This document shows, piece after piece, positions 8,044 through 15,179 of a stretch of DNA of 64,000 nucleotides. The notes under the pieces were generated by a model. That model did no database searches. It was given only the letters and a program-made list of their open reading frames with translations, and was not told where the DNA came from. Within the stretch, counting starts at the first letter, position 1. Every line of letters starts with the position of its first letter. The stretch comes from Serratia sp. Ag1 (GTDB taxonomy: Bacteria > Pseudomonadota > Gammaproteobacteria > Enterobacterales > Enterobacteriaceae): contig NZ_JQEI01000026.1 of the NCBI RefSeq assembly GCF_000743355.1, positions 1-64,000 on the forward strand, read 5' to 3'. The position numbers were made by a program, and so were the translations under genes.

Positions 8044-8052
8044 CTGGGGGGG

Positions 8053-8236
8053 ATGTGGGGGAACCTGGCTATCGGGTTTTAATATCCAGCATGTTCCCCC
8101 ACTTCCCAGATGTATATATACGCTAAGTGGGGGAAATAAAATAAGCATCTAATAAATAACACTTTTAAGTTAAAATTGGAAACAAGGTGGGGGGAAGAAG
8201 TGGCCCACACTTAAGTGGGGGATAAAGTGGGGGAAA
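8053..8236. repeat. Iteron-like repeats, candidate replication origin
   Basis: A 12-base unit close to AAGTGGGGGAAA recurs directly after the primase gene. Copies are ATGTGGGGGAAC (8053-8064), an inverted AAGTGGGGGAAC (8093-8104), AAGTGGGGGAAA (8125-8136) and a looser AAGGTGGGGGGAA (8184-8196). Two abutting copies follow at 8213-8224 and 8225-8236. AT-rich sequence lies between them at 8136-8180. Repeats plus AT-rich DNA beside a replication protein resemble an iteron origin, as in the ori/crr of P4. The origin function is inferred. Confidence 0.6.
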
Positions 8237-8257
8237 CTCTTTCTGATCGCTCACCTA

Positions 8258-8518
8258 TCATTCCCCCTTTTCTACTCTGGCCTTTCTCTCAAGTAATCTC
8301 CCCGAATCATCAAAATAACGGCTGGGCCAAATCTCCGCAGGGTGTATTTCAAGTGCGTTTGCCACAAGCCATTCCCCTTTCGGCCATGGACGAGAAAGAA
8401 CATTGCCAAGTGTTGACGAGCTTAGCCCTGCCGAACGTGATAACGCTGACATAGTGGTCCCTCTTTTCCGTAATGCGGCAATGATATCTGCCTGATGCCA
8501 GTCTTTTTGTGGTGTCAT
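8258..8518 (-). CDS. Ner-like DNA-binding regulator
   Basis: The 86-residue protein (DWHQADIIAALRKRGTTMSALSR, then STLGNVLSRPWPKGEWLVANAL and a conserved IWPSRY) is a Ner/Nlp-type winged helix-turn-helix regulator like Mu Ner or SfsB. These repress early phage or island genes. It faces a divergent XRE gene at 8630 across a region holding an 8-base palindrome. The pair looks like a two-repressor switch for the island. Confidence 0.85.
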   Translation of the reverse strand: MTPQKDWHQADIIAALRKRGTTMSALSRSAGLSSSTLGNVLSRPWPKGEWLVANALEIHPAEIWPSRYFDDSGRLLERKARVEKGE

Positions 8519-8551
8519 ACCCGCTCCAGTTAAGATCTCAAGTAAACGTCA

Positions 8552-8572
8552 ATACTAAGTATTACTTAGTAT
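8552..8572. promoter_or_regulatory. Palindromic operator between two divergent regulators
   Basis: ATACTAAG-TATTA-CTTAGTAT is a perfect 8-base inverted repeat midway between the Ner-like start (8518) and the XRE start (8630). It is well placed for one or both regulators to bind and block promoters. Which protein binds is not known. Confidence 0.6.
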
Positions 8573-8629
8573 ATTTTCAAGGCACACAGATGAGAATCGC
8601 GACAAGGCACGTTTGAAATCAGGATTCTC

Positions 8630-8893
8630 ATGCTACCCCATCGCTTAAAAGCCGCACGTTTAAAGGCTGGCCTTTCACAGGAACGCTTAGGGATCCTGGC
8701 CGGAATCGATGAAGCAACGGCCAGCGCCCGCATGAACCAGTACGAACGCGGTATCCATACGCCAGACTTTGAACTGGCCTGCCGGTTAGCTTCGGTAATG
8801 AATATTCCGGCATGTTATTTCTATGCGGTGGAAGATGATCTGGCTGAAATGATACTTGAGTATTATGAATCGCAGAAAAAATCTTCTACATAA
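8630..8893 (+). CDS. XRE family regulator
   Basis: The 87-residue protein carries one Cro/C1-type helix-turn-helix (LKAARLKAGLSQERLGILAG, then MNQYERGIHTPDFELACRLA at about 5-55). A short acidic tail (YAVEDDLAEMIL) may dimerise. It is transcribed away from the Ner-like gene and is likely a repressor controlling island maintenance or excision. It is followed by about 400 bases of AT-rich sequence before the defence-like operon, which is read in the opposite direction. Confidence 0.85.
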   Translation: MLPHRLKAARLKAGLSQERLGILAGIDEATASARMNQYERGIHTPDFELACRLASVMNIPACYFYAVEDDLAEMILEYYESQKKSST

Positions 8894-9298
8894 GAAAAAT
8901 GGACGTCATCCTCCTAAAAAAAGAAATTTGTGTGAACAGTATAAAAAACCATCATAGCAACTACGTAGTTTAAAAATTAATACGTAGTGATTCACTAGTC
9001 AGTTTAAATAGTTACATACAACTAACCTACAAGACTCTCATCAATTTATTATGGTATTGAAATTTCCATAAGTACTAACTTTTCACTAGTCTATCACATT
9101 GATAGGCTTCAATATTAAAAATACATTTTCATTTATAAAATAACCTTTTCAGTTTATAAAAAATAAGGTATTTTTATTACAGTAAGTTAATTAACAACAT
9201 TTACATTATCCAGCTAATAATTTAGCTGGTTATCAGTAGACAGTTATCGATATTATCTCGCCTATATCTCTCTATTAAAATCATCATGTATCATAGCA
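8894..9298. other. AT-rich intergenic region
   Basis: These 405 bases lie between two convergent genes. They are strongly AT-rich and contain the 12-base palindrome AACTACGTAGTT near 8960, then TACGTAGTGA shortly after. I see no reading frame or RNA signature. The region marks the border between the replication/regulation module and the cargo operon. Confidence 0.4.
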
Positions 9299-10249
9299 TC
9301 ATTTCCCGGAGAATACTCTCGAGATAACCAACTCACCATTATGTACAACATCAAAAGGTTTCGATCTATTATACTCACTATAAATACAGCTCACATTTTC
9401 AAAAAAAATACCGGCCAAAGTTGATGCGACGATATGTGGTTTCGGTCCAAACTGAATAATTGATATGTTGTAATCAGACCTAAGTGGCTGAATTAATTGA
9501 CATAAATTCTCAAATGTAACAGATAAGCTTGATATAGGCAGTTTTAGTAAATTTTGGCCTTCTGATAGCTGATGATCTATAAAATCCTTATTACGGTTTA
9601 AAGCAATTTTTTCATAATCAGGTAGTGCACCAGGTGAAGCAATAATACCAAAACTTAATTCTGGCTCTAAAAGATTAAAAAAACTTTGAGGGCCAACATT
9701 ATCAAATCCCAACATAAAAATCGCACATTTCTTTTTCTTGGTTATTGATGATCCCTCACATCCAGGTAAAATTTTTATATCACCTAATTCAAAATCATAA
9801 AAATCATCATTCTTAGGATATTCTGCTGAAGAATAGACCAAATCAATAACAACTTTTTTTGGAAAGAAACGAATGACATAGTTTAGTATAGCAGAATACC
9901 AATTTCTGGACATTGAACTATAATCTACTAGTATATGTATACTATCTTTTTCTATCTTAGATAGGTATTTATTCAACGTACCATATACTTCTTTTACATT
10001 AGAATGCTCTAACTCTATCGTATGCATTTTGTTAGACCATTTTTTTAAAAGATATTCATAACTTTTAATTTTACTAGAGTTATCTTTACTTTCAACAAAT
10101 GAAAAAGTAATAATTTCATTTATAGCATTAGTATCCAGTAATTTTGAAACGTATGTGCAGCGAGGTTCGTAACCTAATCCGAGAAAGACAATATCGTATT
10201 TTGAACTTAACAATTCAGTTCTAGATATATCTACTATTTTAATCTTCAT
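9299..10249 (-). CDS. Unrecognised alpha/beta protein, third gene of a metallophosphoesterase-ATPase operon
   Basis: I do not recognise this 316-residue protein. Alternating hydrophobic strands and helices suggest a Rossmann-like fold. Noticeable stretches are VFLGLGYEPRC near the start, HILVDYSSMSRNWYS in the middle and IIQFGPKPHIV near the end. No membrane segment or signal peptide is seen. I chose ATG 10249 over an upstream ATG at 10279 because GGAG lies about ten bases before it; this start overlaps the ATPase gene by 11 bases, implying coupled translation. It could be an effector or ligand-sensing subunit of the system encoded with the two upstream genes. That role is a guess from context. 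Confidence 0.7.
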   Translation of the reverse strand: MKIKIVDISRTELLSSKYDIVFLGLGYEPRCTYVSKLLDTNAINEIITFSFVESKDNSSKIKSYEYLLKKWSNKMHTIELEHSNVKEVYGTLNKYLSKIEKDSIHILVDYSSMSRNWYSAILNYVIRFFPKKVVIDLVYSSAEYPKNDDFYDFELGDIKILPGCEGSSITKKKKCAIFMLGFDNVGPQSFFNLLEPELSFGIIASPGALPDYEKIALNRNKDFIDHQLSEGQNLLKLPISSLSVTFENLCQLIQPLRSDYNISIIQFGPKPHIVASTLAGIFFENVSCIYSEYNRSKPFDVVHNGELVISRVFSGK

Positions 10250-12005
10250 TGTTAAAGAGCTCCAATTGATCCTCTTCATTAGAGGTTTTGGTGTTGCGAA
10301 ATATATGATGAAACTTCACAGGTTTACCTACTCTTGGGAAAAGGTTAAAATTAGGTGCTAAACAATTGGCTAAGATAAAGCGACCTTCCTTTGATGGAAA
10401 TAATGACTTAGCATTCCTATCCTTCTTTATATATGGATAAATCAACCCTAAATCGACAGCAGTTTTTATGCTGTTCCAATGATCATCAGAAACTGTATTA
10501 TCTATAAGGAAAGACTGAGGTGTATCCGTACCTATCTTTTCCACAAGACTTTTATCCCTAAAATAACTGCCTATTCTATTTATAAAGTTAAACGCATTTA
10601 TACCATCTTTTTCAAATTTTATAACTTCTAACTCTCTGTAAGAGTAACTCTTTAATCTTTCGCTTTGGCTCGCATCTGCTATTCTATTTTTTTGGTCTTT
10701 TAAATTACTCAACAGATGGTTAAACAACCTAAAAATTCGCCTTGGATTACCATCAGAGCATCTGGAAATAATTGCAACACCAGAATACAGGGTAGAGGAG
10801 GAGTTCCCAGATTTGTTATTATATTCTTCTCTTAACAACAGTAAACCTCGCAATTTCCTTACGATTGTGTCATCAAACTTTTCTTTATCCGTTGAGTGTA
10901 ATATCTCAGCTCTTTTTATAGTGTCTTCATTACAGTGTGTATTTATCAATTTAATGACGTAATTTAACTCAGCAATATCTGGTGTTGATTGGCTTAGAAC
11001 AGATTTTCCAACTAAATCTTCAAATGAGATCTCAGTTTTACCATGAAATTTTAAACGATTAAAAAACAGCCTTTCTGCAAAATCTTGAATTACTGCATCA
11101 GATGTCTGTTGATTTAAATGTGATGTCCCAAGTTTGTCTATATAGACATATTCTAAATCATGACCAATATTAATATTCGCATTAACATCAGTATTTAATG
11201 TATGGTGTCTATACGGCATTGTCGTAATTTTGAAGACAAGATCACTTGCCGAACGCATAAACGTGTTCAATGTTTTATGATGCGATTTAGTCAGAAACTC
11301 TGCTTCGTCAATGCAAATTATCCATTTACTTTCCTCGGGAAGAGCCAATAATCTTTTTGCAATTTTAGCCGCGTACTCAAATGGTTTAAATAATGTAGTA
11401 TGAAAGCTTTCACCTATTCTCTTTTCATCATTTGACAGTTCAATACTCATTGACTCTTTATTAAACGCAAGATTTTTTTTATACTCCGTTTTCTCAAGCT
11501 CATCTCTAATTGAGTTTAAATTATTGAAAACATCGTCTGAAAACCATATTCCAGATATACCTTTACAAATATTTTTTTCAACTACTAACTGTTCGAATTC
11601 ATCATGTATATAGCAATCAATACAACTTCTTATCGTATCTAATAGCTTAGCACATAAGGATAAGTTTAGACTCCAAACAAAATATTCTTCTTTTTTTTCT
11701 TCAAAGTTATTTAAGGAATTCACCCATTCCACTCGCAATGGAACGTACGTAGCTATAAATTTTCTTGAGTCAATTATTTCTTTCGCCTTTGGATAAAGGT
11801 CAGACAATTTACTAAGATTGTCATGTGAAAGCATCTTAATTAATGCTGTTTTTCCAGATCCTCTAGACCCTAAAATAACTTGATTTTGGCTTGAAAAAAG
11901 CAAATCAAATGATTCAGTCCATATAAACTCACTTGTGAGCTGATTTGTATTCAGACTTCTTGCGTTTGAACTTTCGAATAGTGTACTAATATCATTATAA
12001 TTCAT
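10239..12005 (-). CDS. AAA/ORC-CDC6-like P-loop ATPase
   Basis: The 588-residue protein has Walker A GSRGSGKT at 46-53, Walker B WIICIDEAE at 228-236 and a GNPRRI sensor-2-like motif in the C-terminal half. This arrangement resembles ORC/CDC6-type and related single-AAA ATPases. Such proteins often power or gate partner enzymes in defence systems. The start at 12005 lies four bases after the metallophosphoesterase stop; an upstream ATG at 12041 is also in frame but overlaps that gene. The operon order is phosphoesterase, ATPase, unknown. Low GC compared with the core suggests it arrived as cargo. Confidence 0.75.
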   Translation of the reverse strand: MNYNDISTLFESSNARSLNTNQLTSEFIWTESFDLLFSSQNQVILGSRGSGKTALIKMLSHDNLSKLSDLYPKAKEIIDSRKFIATYVPLRVEWVNSLNNFEEKKEEYFVWSLNLSLCAKLLDTIRSCIDCYIHDEFEQLVVEKNICKGISGIWFSDDVFNNLNSIRDELEKTEYKKNLAFNKESMSIELSNDEKRIGESFHTTLFKPFEYAAKIAKRLLALPEESKWIICIDEAEFLTKSHHKTLNTFMRSASDLVFKITTMPYRHHTLNTDVNANINIGHDLEYVYIDKLGTSHLNQQTSDAVIQDFAERLFFNRLKFHGKTEISFEDLVGKSVLSQSTPDIAELNYVIKLINTHCNEDTIKRAEILHSTDKEKFDDTIVRKLRGLLLLREEYNNKSGNSSSTLYSGVAIISRCSDGNPRRIFRLFNHLLSNLKDQKNRIADASQSERLKSYSYRELEVIKFEKDGINAFNFINRIGSYFRDKSLVEKIGTDTPQSFLIDNTVSDDHWNSIKTAVDLGLIYPYIKKDRNAKSLFPSKEGRFILANCLAPNFNLFPRVGKPVKFHHIFRNTKTSNEEDQLELFNNED

Positions 12006-12009
12006 TATG

Positions 12010-13242
12010 CTATTCCGCCCATAACAACACAAAATCATCATTTTTACTTGGCATTACTTCATATTGTAACTCTTGTGACAAATCATCAATTACATTCAAC
12101 AAGAGTATTCTATTACAGTATTTCAAGCTAGATTCTTTCAATATAACATCTGTCCATTTTACATATTTTTTAATGGTTTTCCACTCTGAAATTTCTTTCT
12201 TCAATATTCTCTTTAGCTTACTTTTAGACAATACACTTCCAAAATACTCCTCATGACTAATCCTATCTCTATCGTATAGAGAACGTTTCCACTTATGATT
12301 CGTAAAGTATGACCATGAGATGACTCTACCTCTTGAATAGTTATTTTCCGGGCAAAAATCATGATGTTCAATTAAATGAATAAAGTTAGCCACCCCATTA
12401 TGCCAATCCTTTAATTGAGCACTAAAACTTCCCGCACTAAGAATATTTACAGCATAGCCATCTGCATCGATTTGAAAGTTAAAACGGGGAATATGTTTAT
12501 GACCATGCACAATAAAGTTAAACTCATTCATGCTAGCAAAATGTAAGAAATCCTCTGCATTCTTCATTTGGCTTAAATCTGCATCAGGAAAAGTTCTATC
12601 AGTATAAATCTTGGGGTGATGATGTGTTAGTAAAATTTTCAATCGTCTATCTTTCTTTTCTTTCATCTCAAGAAGTTTCTGCTGTAATGTGGATAGACAT
12701 TTTAAATCAACTTCTCCAAACTTAATTTCTTTATCACAACTATCATATGCGGAAGAGTTTACACCGACGACAACAATTTCATCACTTTCCCAAATAGCGG
12801 AAAATGGATCCTTATAGTATGAGGAAAACACTGAGTTATCTAAAATACTTGAGAAAAAATCATTACTTTTGATATTTATATATTTTGCCGATCTAACTTT
12901 TTCTAGCTTATCTCCTCTTGAAGACGACTCTCGCTCATGCACCCAGTTTCCATCGTGATTACCAGGAACAAAAAAAACGTTCTTAATATCGATATTTAAT
13001 ATATTTATTATGTCCTGTATTCTCTCTGCTGCCATTTCAAACTCAGATATTTCCCCTCTATCAGTAATGTCACCAGCTATTAATAGATGTGTTGCACTGA
13101 GATTTTCAGACTGAACCAATTCTTTGAAATCATCAATAAAATTTTCTGTAATCGCAGAGGCTGAATCGCTATTTAGCGTACAAAAATCTTTAGCACGAGC
13201 AGTTGTTCCAACATGTAAATCACTGATTACCAATATTTTCAT
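12010..13242 (-). CDS. Calcineurin-like metallophosphoesterase
   Basis: The 410-residue protein shows the full metallophosphoesterase motif set: D8-L-H10, GDITDRG (57-63), GNHD (94-97), THHHP (206-210) and GHKH (247-250). These residues bind two metals and hydrolyse phosphomonoesters, phosphodiesters or nucleotides. About 150 residues after the catalytic domain have no motif I know and may bind the partner ATPase. It is the first gene of a three-gene operon, starting about 90 bases upstream of the integrase stop and reading in the same direction. Substrate unknown; nucleic acid or a nucleotide signal are both possible. Confidence 0.82.
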   Translation of the reverse strand: MKILVISDLHVGTTARAKDFCTLNSDSASAITENFIDDFKELVQSENLSATHLLIAGDITDRGEISEFEMAAERIQDIINILNIDIKNVFFVPGNHDGNWVHERESSSRGDKLEKVRSAKYINIKSNDFFSSILDNSVFSSYYKDPFSAIWESDEIVVVGVNSSAYDSCDKEIKFGEVDLKCLSTLQQKLLEMKEKKDRRLKILLTHHHPKIYTDRTFPDADLSQMKNAEDFLHFASMNEFNFIVHGHKHIPRFNFQIDADGYAVNILSAGSFSAQLKDWHNGVANFIHLIEHHDFCPENNYSRGRVISWSYFTNHKWKRSLYDRDRISHEEYFGSVLSKSKLKRILKKEISEWKTIKKYVKWTDVILKESSLKYCNRILLLNVIDDLSQELQYEVMPSKNDDFVLLWAE

Positions 13243-13334
13243 ATAGTTACATGATTCATTAGTTTTTTAATAGCTTATCATTGTTTTGTTCTAATCTACA
13301 GTGGGAATGATAAACCTACCAATAGATAATATAA

Positions 13335-14591
13335 TCAAGTTGGGTTGAACTCATACGGCACCACATGCGCCTTGCGGTTCGCATCCAGATAATCCGCCCA
13401 CCATTGTAGCATCAGCTTACGTTCTTCGATGTGTTCAGCCTTATGGATATAAGCCGCCCGCACGCTATTGCGTTCCTGGTGGCTCATTTGCCGCTCTACT
13501 GCGTCCTTTGACCACTGCCCTGACTCAACCAGTGCGCTACAGGCCATGGTGCGGAAACCATGCCCGCATAACTCGGTTGTGGTGTTATATCCCATTACGC
13601 GCAACGCATTATTGACGGTATTTTCACTCATGGGTTTGGTAGGACGATGATCGCCAGGGAAAATAAGCTCATGGTTGCCGCTGATCGCCTTGATCTCTTC
13701 CAACAGTGCTAAAGCCTGCCGGGATAAAGGCACCAAATGCTCGGTACGCATTTTTGCCCCACGTTGAGAGTGTTTTACACCCGGTATCGCTTCACGTTCA
13801 GCCGGTATGGTCCACATAGCACGTTTAAAGTCGATTTCAGTCCAACGGGCAAAGCGCAGTTCGCTGGAGCGGATAAAGACACATAGCGTTAACTTTAAGG
13901 CTAAGGTGGTCAACGTCCGACCTTTATAGTGCTCAATCCTTGCCAGAAAATCCGGTAACCTCTCCAGTTTCAAAGCAGGGCGATGGGTGGCCTTTGGCGA
14001 AGCTAACGCCCCAGAGAGATCTTGGGCGGGATTACGCTCTATCAGATCGTTCTGTACGGCGTAGCGCATAATGTCGGTCACCCGCTGACGCAGCCGTGAC
14101 GCCAAATCGAGATGGCCGTTTTGCTCCACCACTTTCAACGGCTCAAGCAAGTCTTTGGCTTTCAGGTCAGCAATGTGTCGCTGCCCTATCGCTGGCAGAA
14201 TATTGCGTTCCATATCACGCCATACCCTTTCAGCATGCGTTTTTGACCAGCGATTCTGACTAATTTGCTGGAACCAGTCATGCGCCACTTTTTCGAAGGT
14301 ATTCAGCGCAACCTGCGCTTCTTCTTTTTCTACTTCCCGTTTTTCTGCCGGATTGATGCCATCGGCTAATAACAGCCGTACCTCATCGCGCTTCTCTCTG
14401 GCCTTAGCCAACGAGATCAGAGGATAGGCACCAAAAGCAATCCGGCTCTCCTTACCAGCAAAACGGTACTTGAGATACCAGCGCTTAGAGCCGTTAGGAT
14501 TTACCAAAAGATACAGGCCATGCGCATCCGCGAGTTTGTAGGCTTTCTCGCGTGGCTTGGCGGTTCTAGCTACAACGTCTGTCAGGGCCAT
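13335..14591 (-). CDS. P4-type tyrosine integrase of the leuX island
   Basis: The 418-residue enzyme has the P4-family N-terminal arm-binding domain (1-90, DUF4102-like) and an intact catalytic set: R246 (SSELRF), H344-G-F-R347, H371 and nucleophile Y381. It should integrate and excise the island at the 3' end of leuX, which lies 218 bases to its right. Repeats at 14594-14644 sit in between. The island it mobilises runs from about 254 to 14832. It is oriented away from leuX, as usual for this family. Confidence 0.95.
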   Translation of the reverse strand: MALTDVVARTAKPREKAYKLADAHGLYLLVNPNGSKRWYLKYRFAGKESRIAFGAYPLISLAKAREKRDEVRLLLADGINPAEKREVEKEEAQVALNTFEKVAHDWFQQISQNRWSKTHAERVWRDMERNILPAIGQRHIADLKAKDLLEPLKVVEQNGHLDLASRLRQRVTDIMRYAVQNDLIERNPAQDLSGALASPKATHRPALKLERLPDFLARIEHYKGRTLTTLALKLTLCVFIRSSELRFARWTEIDFKRAMWTIPAEREAIPGVKHSQRGAKMRTEHLVPLSRQALALLEEIKAISGNHELIFPGDHRPTKPMSENTVNNALRVMGYNTTTELCGHGFRTMACSALVESGQWSKDAVERQMSHQERNSVRAAYIHKAEHIEERKLMLQWWADYLDANRKAHVVPYEFNPT

Positions 14592-14593
14592 AA

Positions 14594-14644
14594 TTGGGGG
14601 TCAACTCATTATCGAAGTGGGTTGACCCTCATCTTGACCCCCAA
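14594..14644. promoter_or_regulatory. Integrase arm-type sites or operator
   Basis: TTGGGGGTCAA (14594-14604) and TTGACCCCCAA (14634-14644) form a perfect 11-base inverted repeat directly before the integrase start. A third TTGACCC is at 14622-14628. Three copies between int and att suggest arm-type integrase sites that could also repress int. The function is inferred from position. Confidence 0.55.
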
Positions 14645-14778
14645 ATCATCTGGATGTCAATGGACGAAAAAAGACCACCGTGGATAAAGTAGACAGTCCG
14701 TGAAGGTGTAAGGGGATAAAAAATATGTTATTTAACAAAAAGATATGGACTTCAATGGAAGATTGTGGACATAAAAAA

Positions 14779-14796
14779 AGCCACCCTAAGGTGACT
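14779..14796 (-). terminator. Terminator downstream of leuX
   Basis: On the minus strand AGTCACC-TTAG-GGTGGCT (one G-T pair) is followed by seven T, 14 bases after the tRNA 3' end. It parallels the terminator at 223-240 beside the left attachment copy. Confidence 0.7.
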
Positions 14797-14809
14797 TAAT
14801 TTCATACTA

Positions 14810-14832
14810 TGGTGCCGAAGGCCGGACTCGAA
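14810..14832 (-). repeat. Right attachment site within the leuX 3' end
   Basis: This is the 3' end of the tRNA gene that is repeated, with one base missing, at 254-275. The integrase regenerates a full tRNA on insertion, so leuX stays functional. The crossover lies within the 16 identical bases nearest the T-arm. Confidence 0.8.
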
Positions 14833-14894
14833 CCGGCACGTATTTCTACGGTTGATTTTGAATCAACTGCGTCTACCGATTTCGCCACTTCGGC
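14810..14894 (-). tRNA. leuX: tRNA-Leu (CAA)
   Basis: The 85-base sequence folds as a class II tRNA with a long variable arm and encoded CCA (complement of 14810-14812). The anticodon stem GTTGA/TCAAC encloses the loop TTCAAAA, giving anticodon CAA. To my memory it is essentially identical to E. coli leuX, a classic island insertion hotspot. It reads UUG codons. Confidence 0.97.
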
Positions 14895-14921
14895 ACGAAG
14901 CAGTATGCGGAAAACGTGGGC

Positions 14922-14949
14922 ATTATACATTCCCGCTTCCCGCACGCAA
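14922..14949 (-). promoter_or_regulatory. leuX promoter
   Basis: On the minus strand TTGCGT (14949-14944) and TATAAT (14927-14922) are spaced 16 bases and followed by a GC-rich GCCC stretch, the discriminator type of stringently controlled stable-RNA promoters. It lies about 28 bases upstream of the mature tRNA. Confidence 0.65.
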
Positions 14950-15179
14950 CACTTATCAAGCATTCAATGAGTTGAATGTTGAAAAAAACGCCATCAGGCT
15001 ATTTACTCCACGCCTTTTGTCTATTTATCACACCCATTTTGATTGCTCAGCACTCGGGCGTTATCCCTGCGCCTGGCCTAATGATTCACTCTGCTATCTT
15101 GTGCAAAATAATAGTTGCAATGGCGTATGCTGCGGAGGAATATCTCATTCTGGAACGATGTTTCATTATGAGGAAGACG

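Noticed and set aside
1..14832. P4-like satellite phage
   Set aside because: Integrase, AlpA and primase fit, but no capsid-size, packaging or helper-activation genes (sid, psu, delta) and no cos site are seen, so it is better called a P4-type integrative island.
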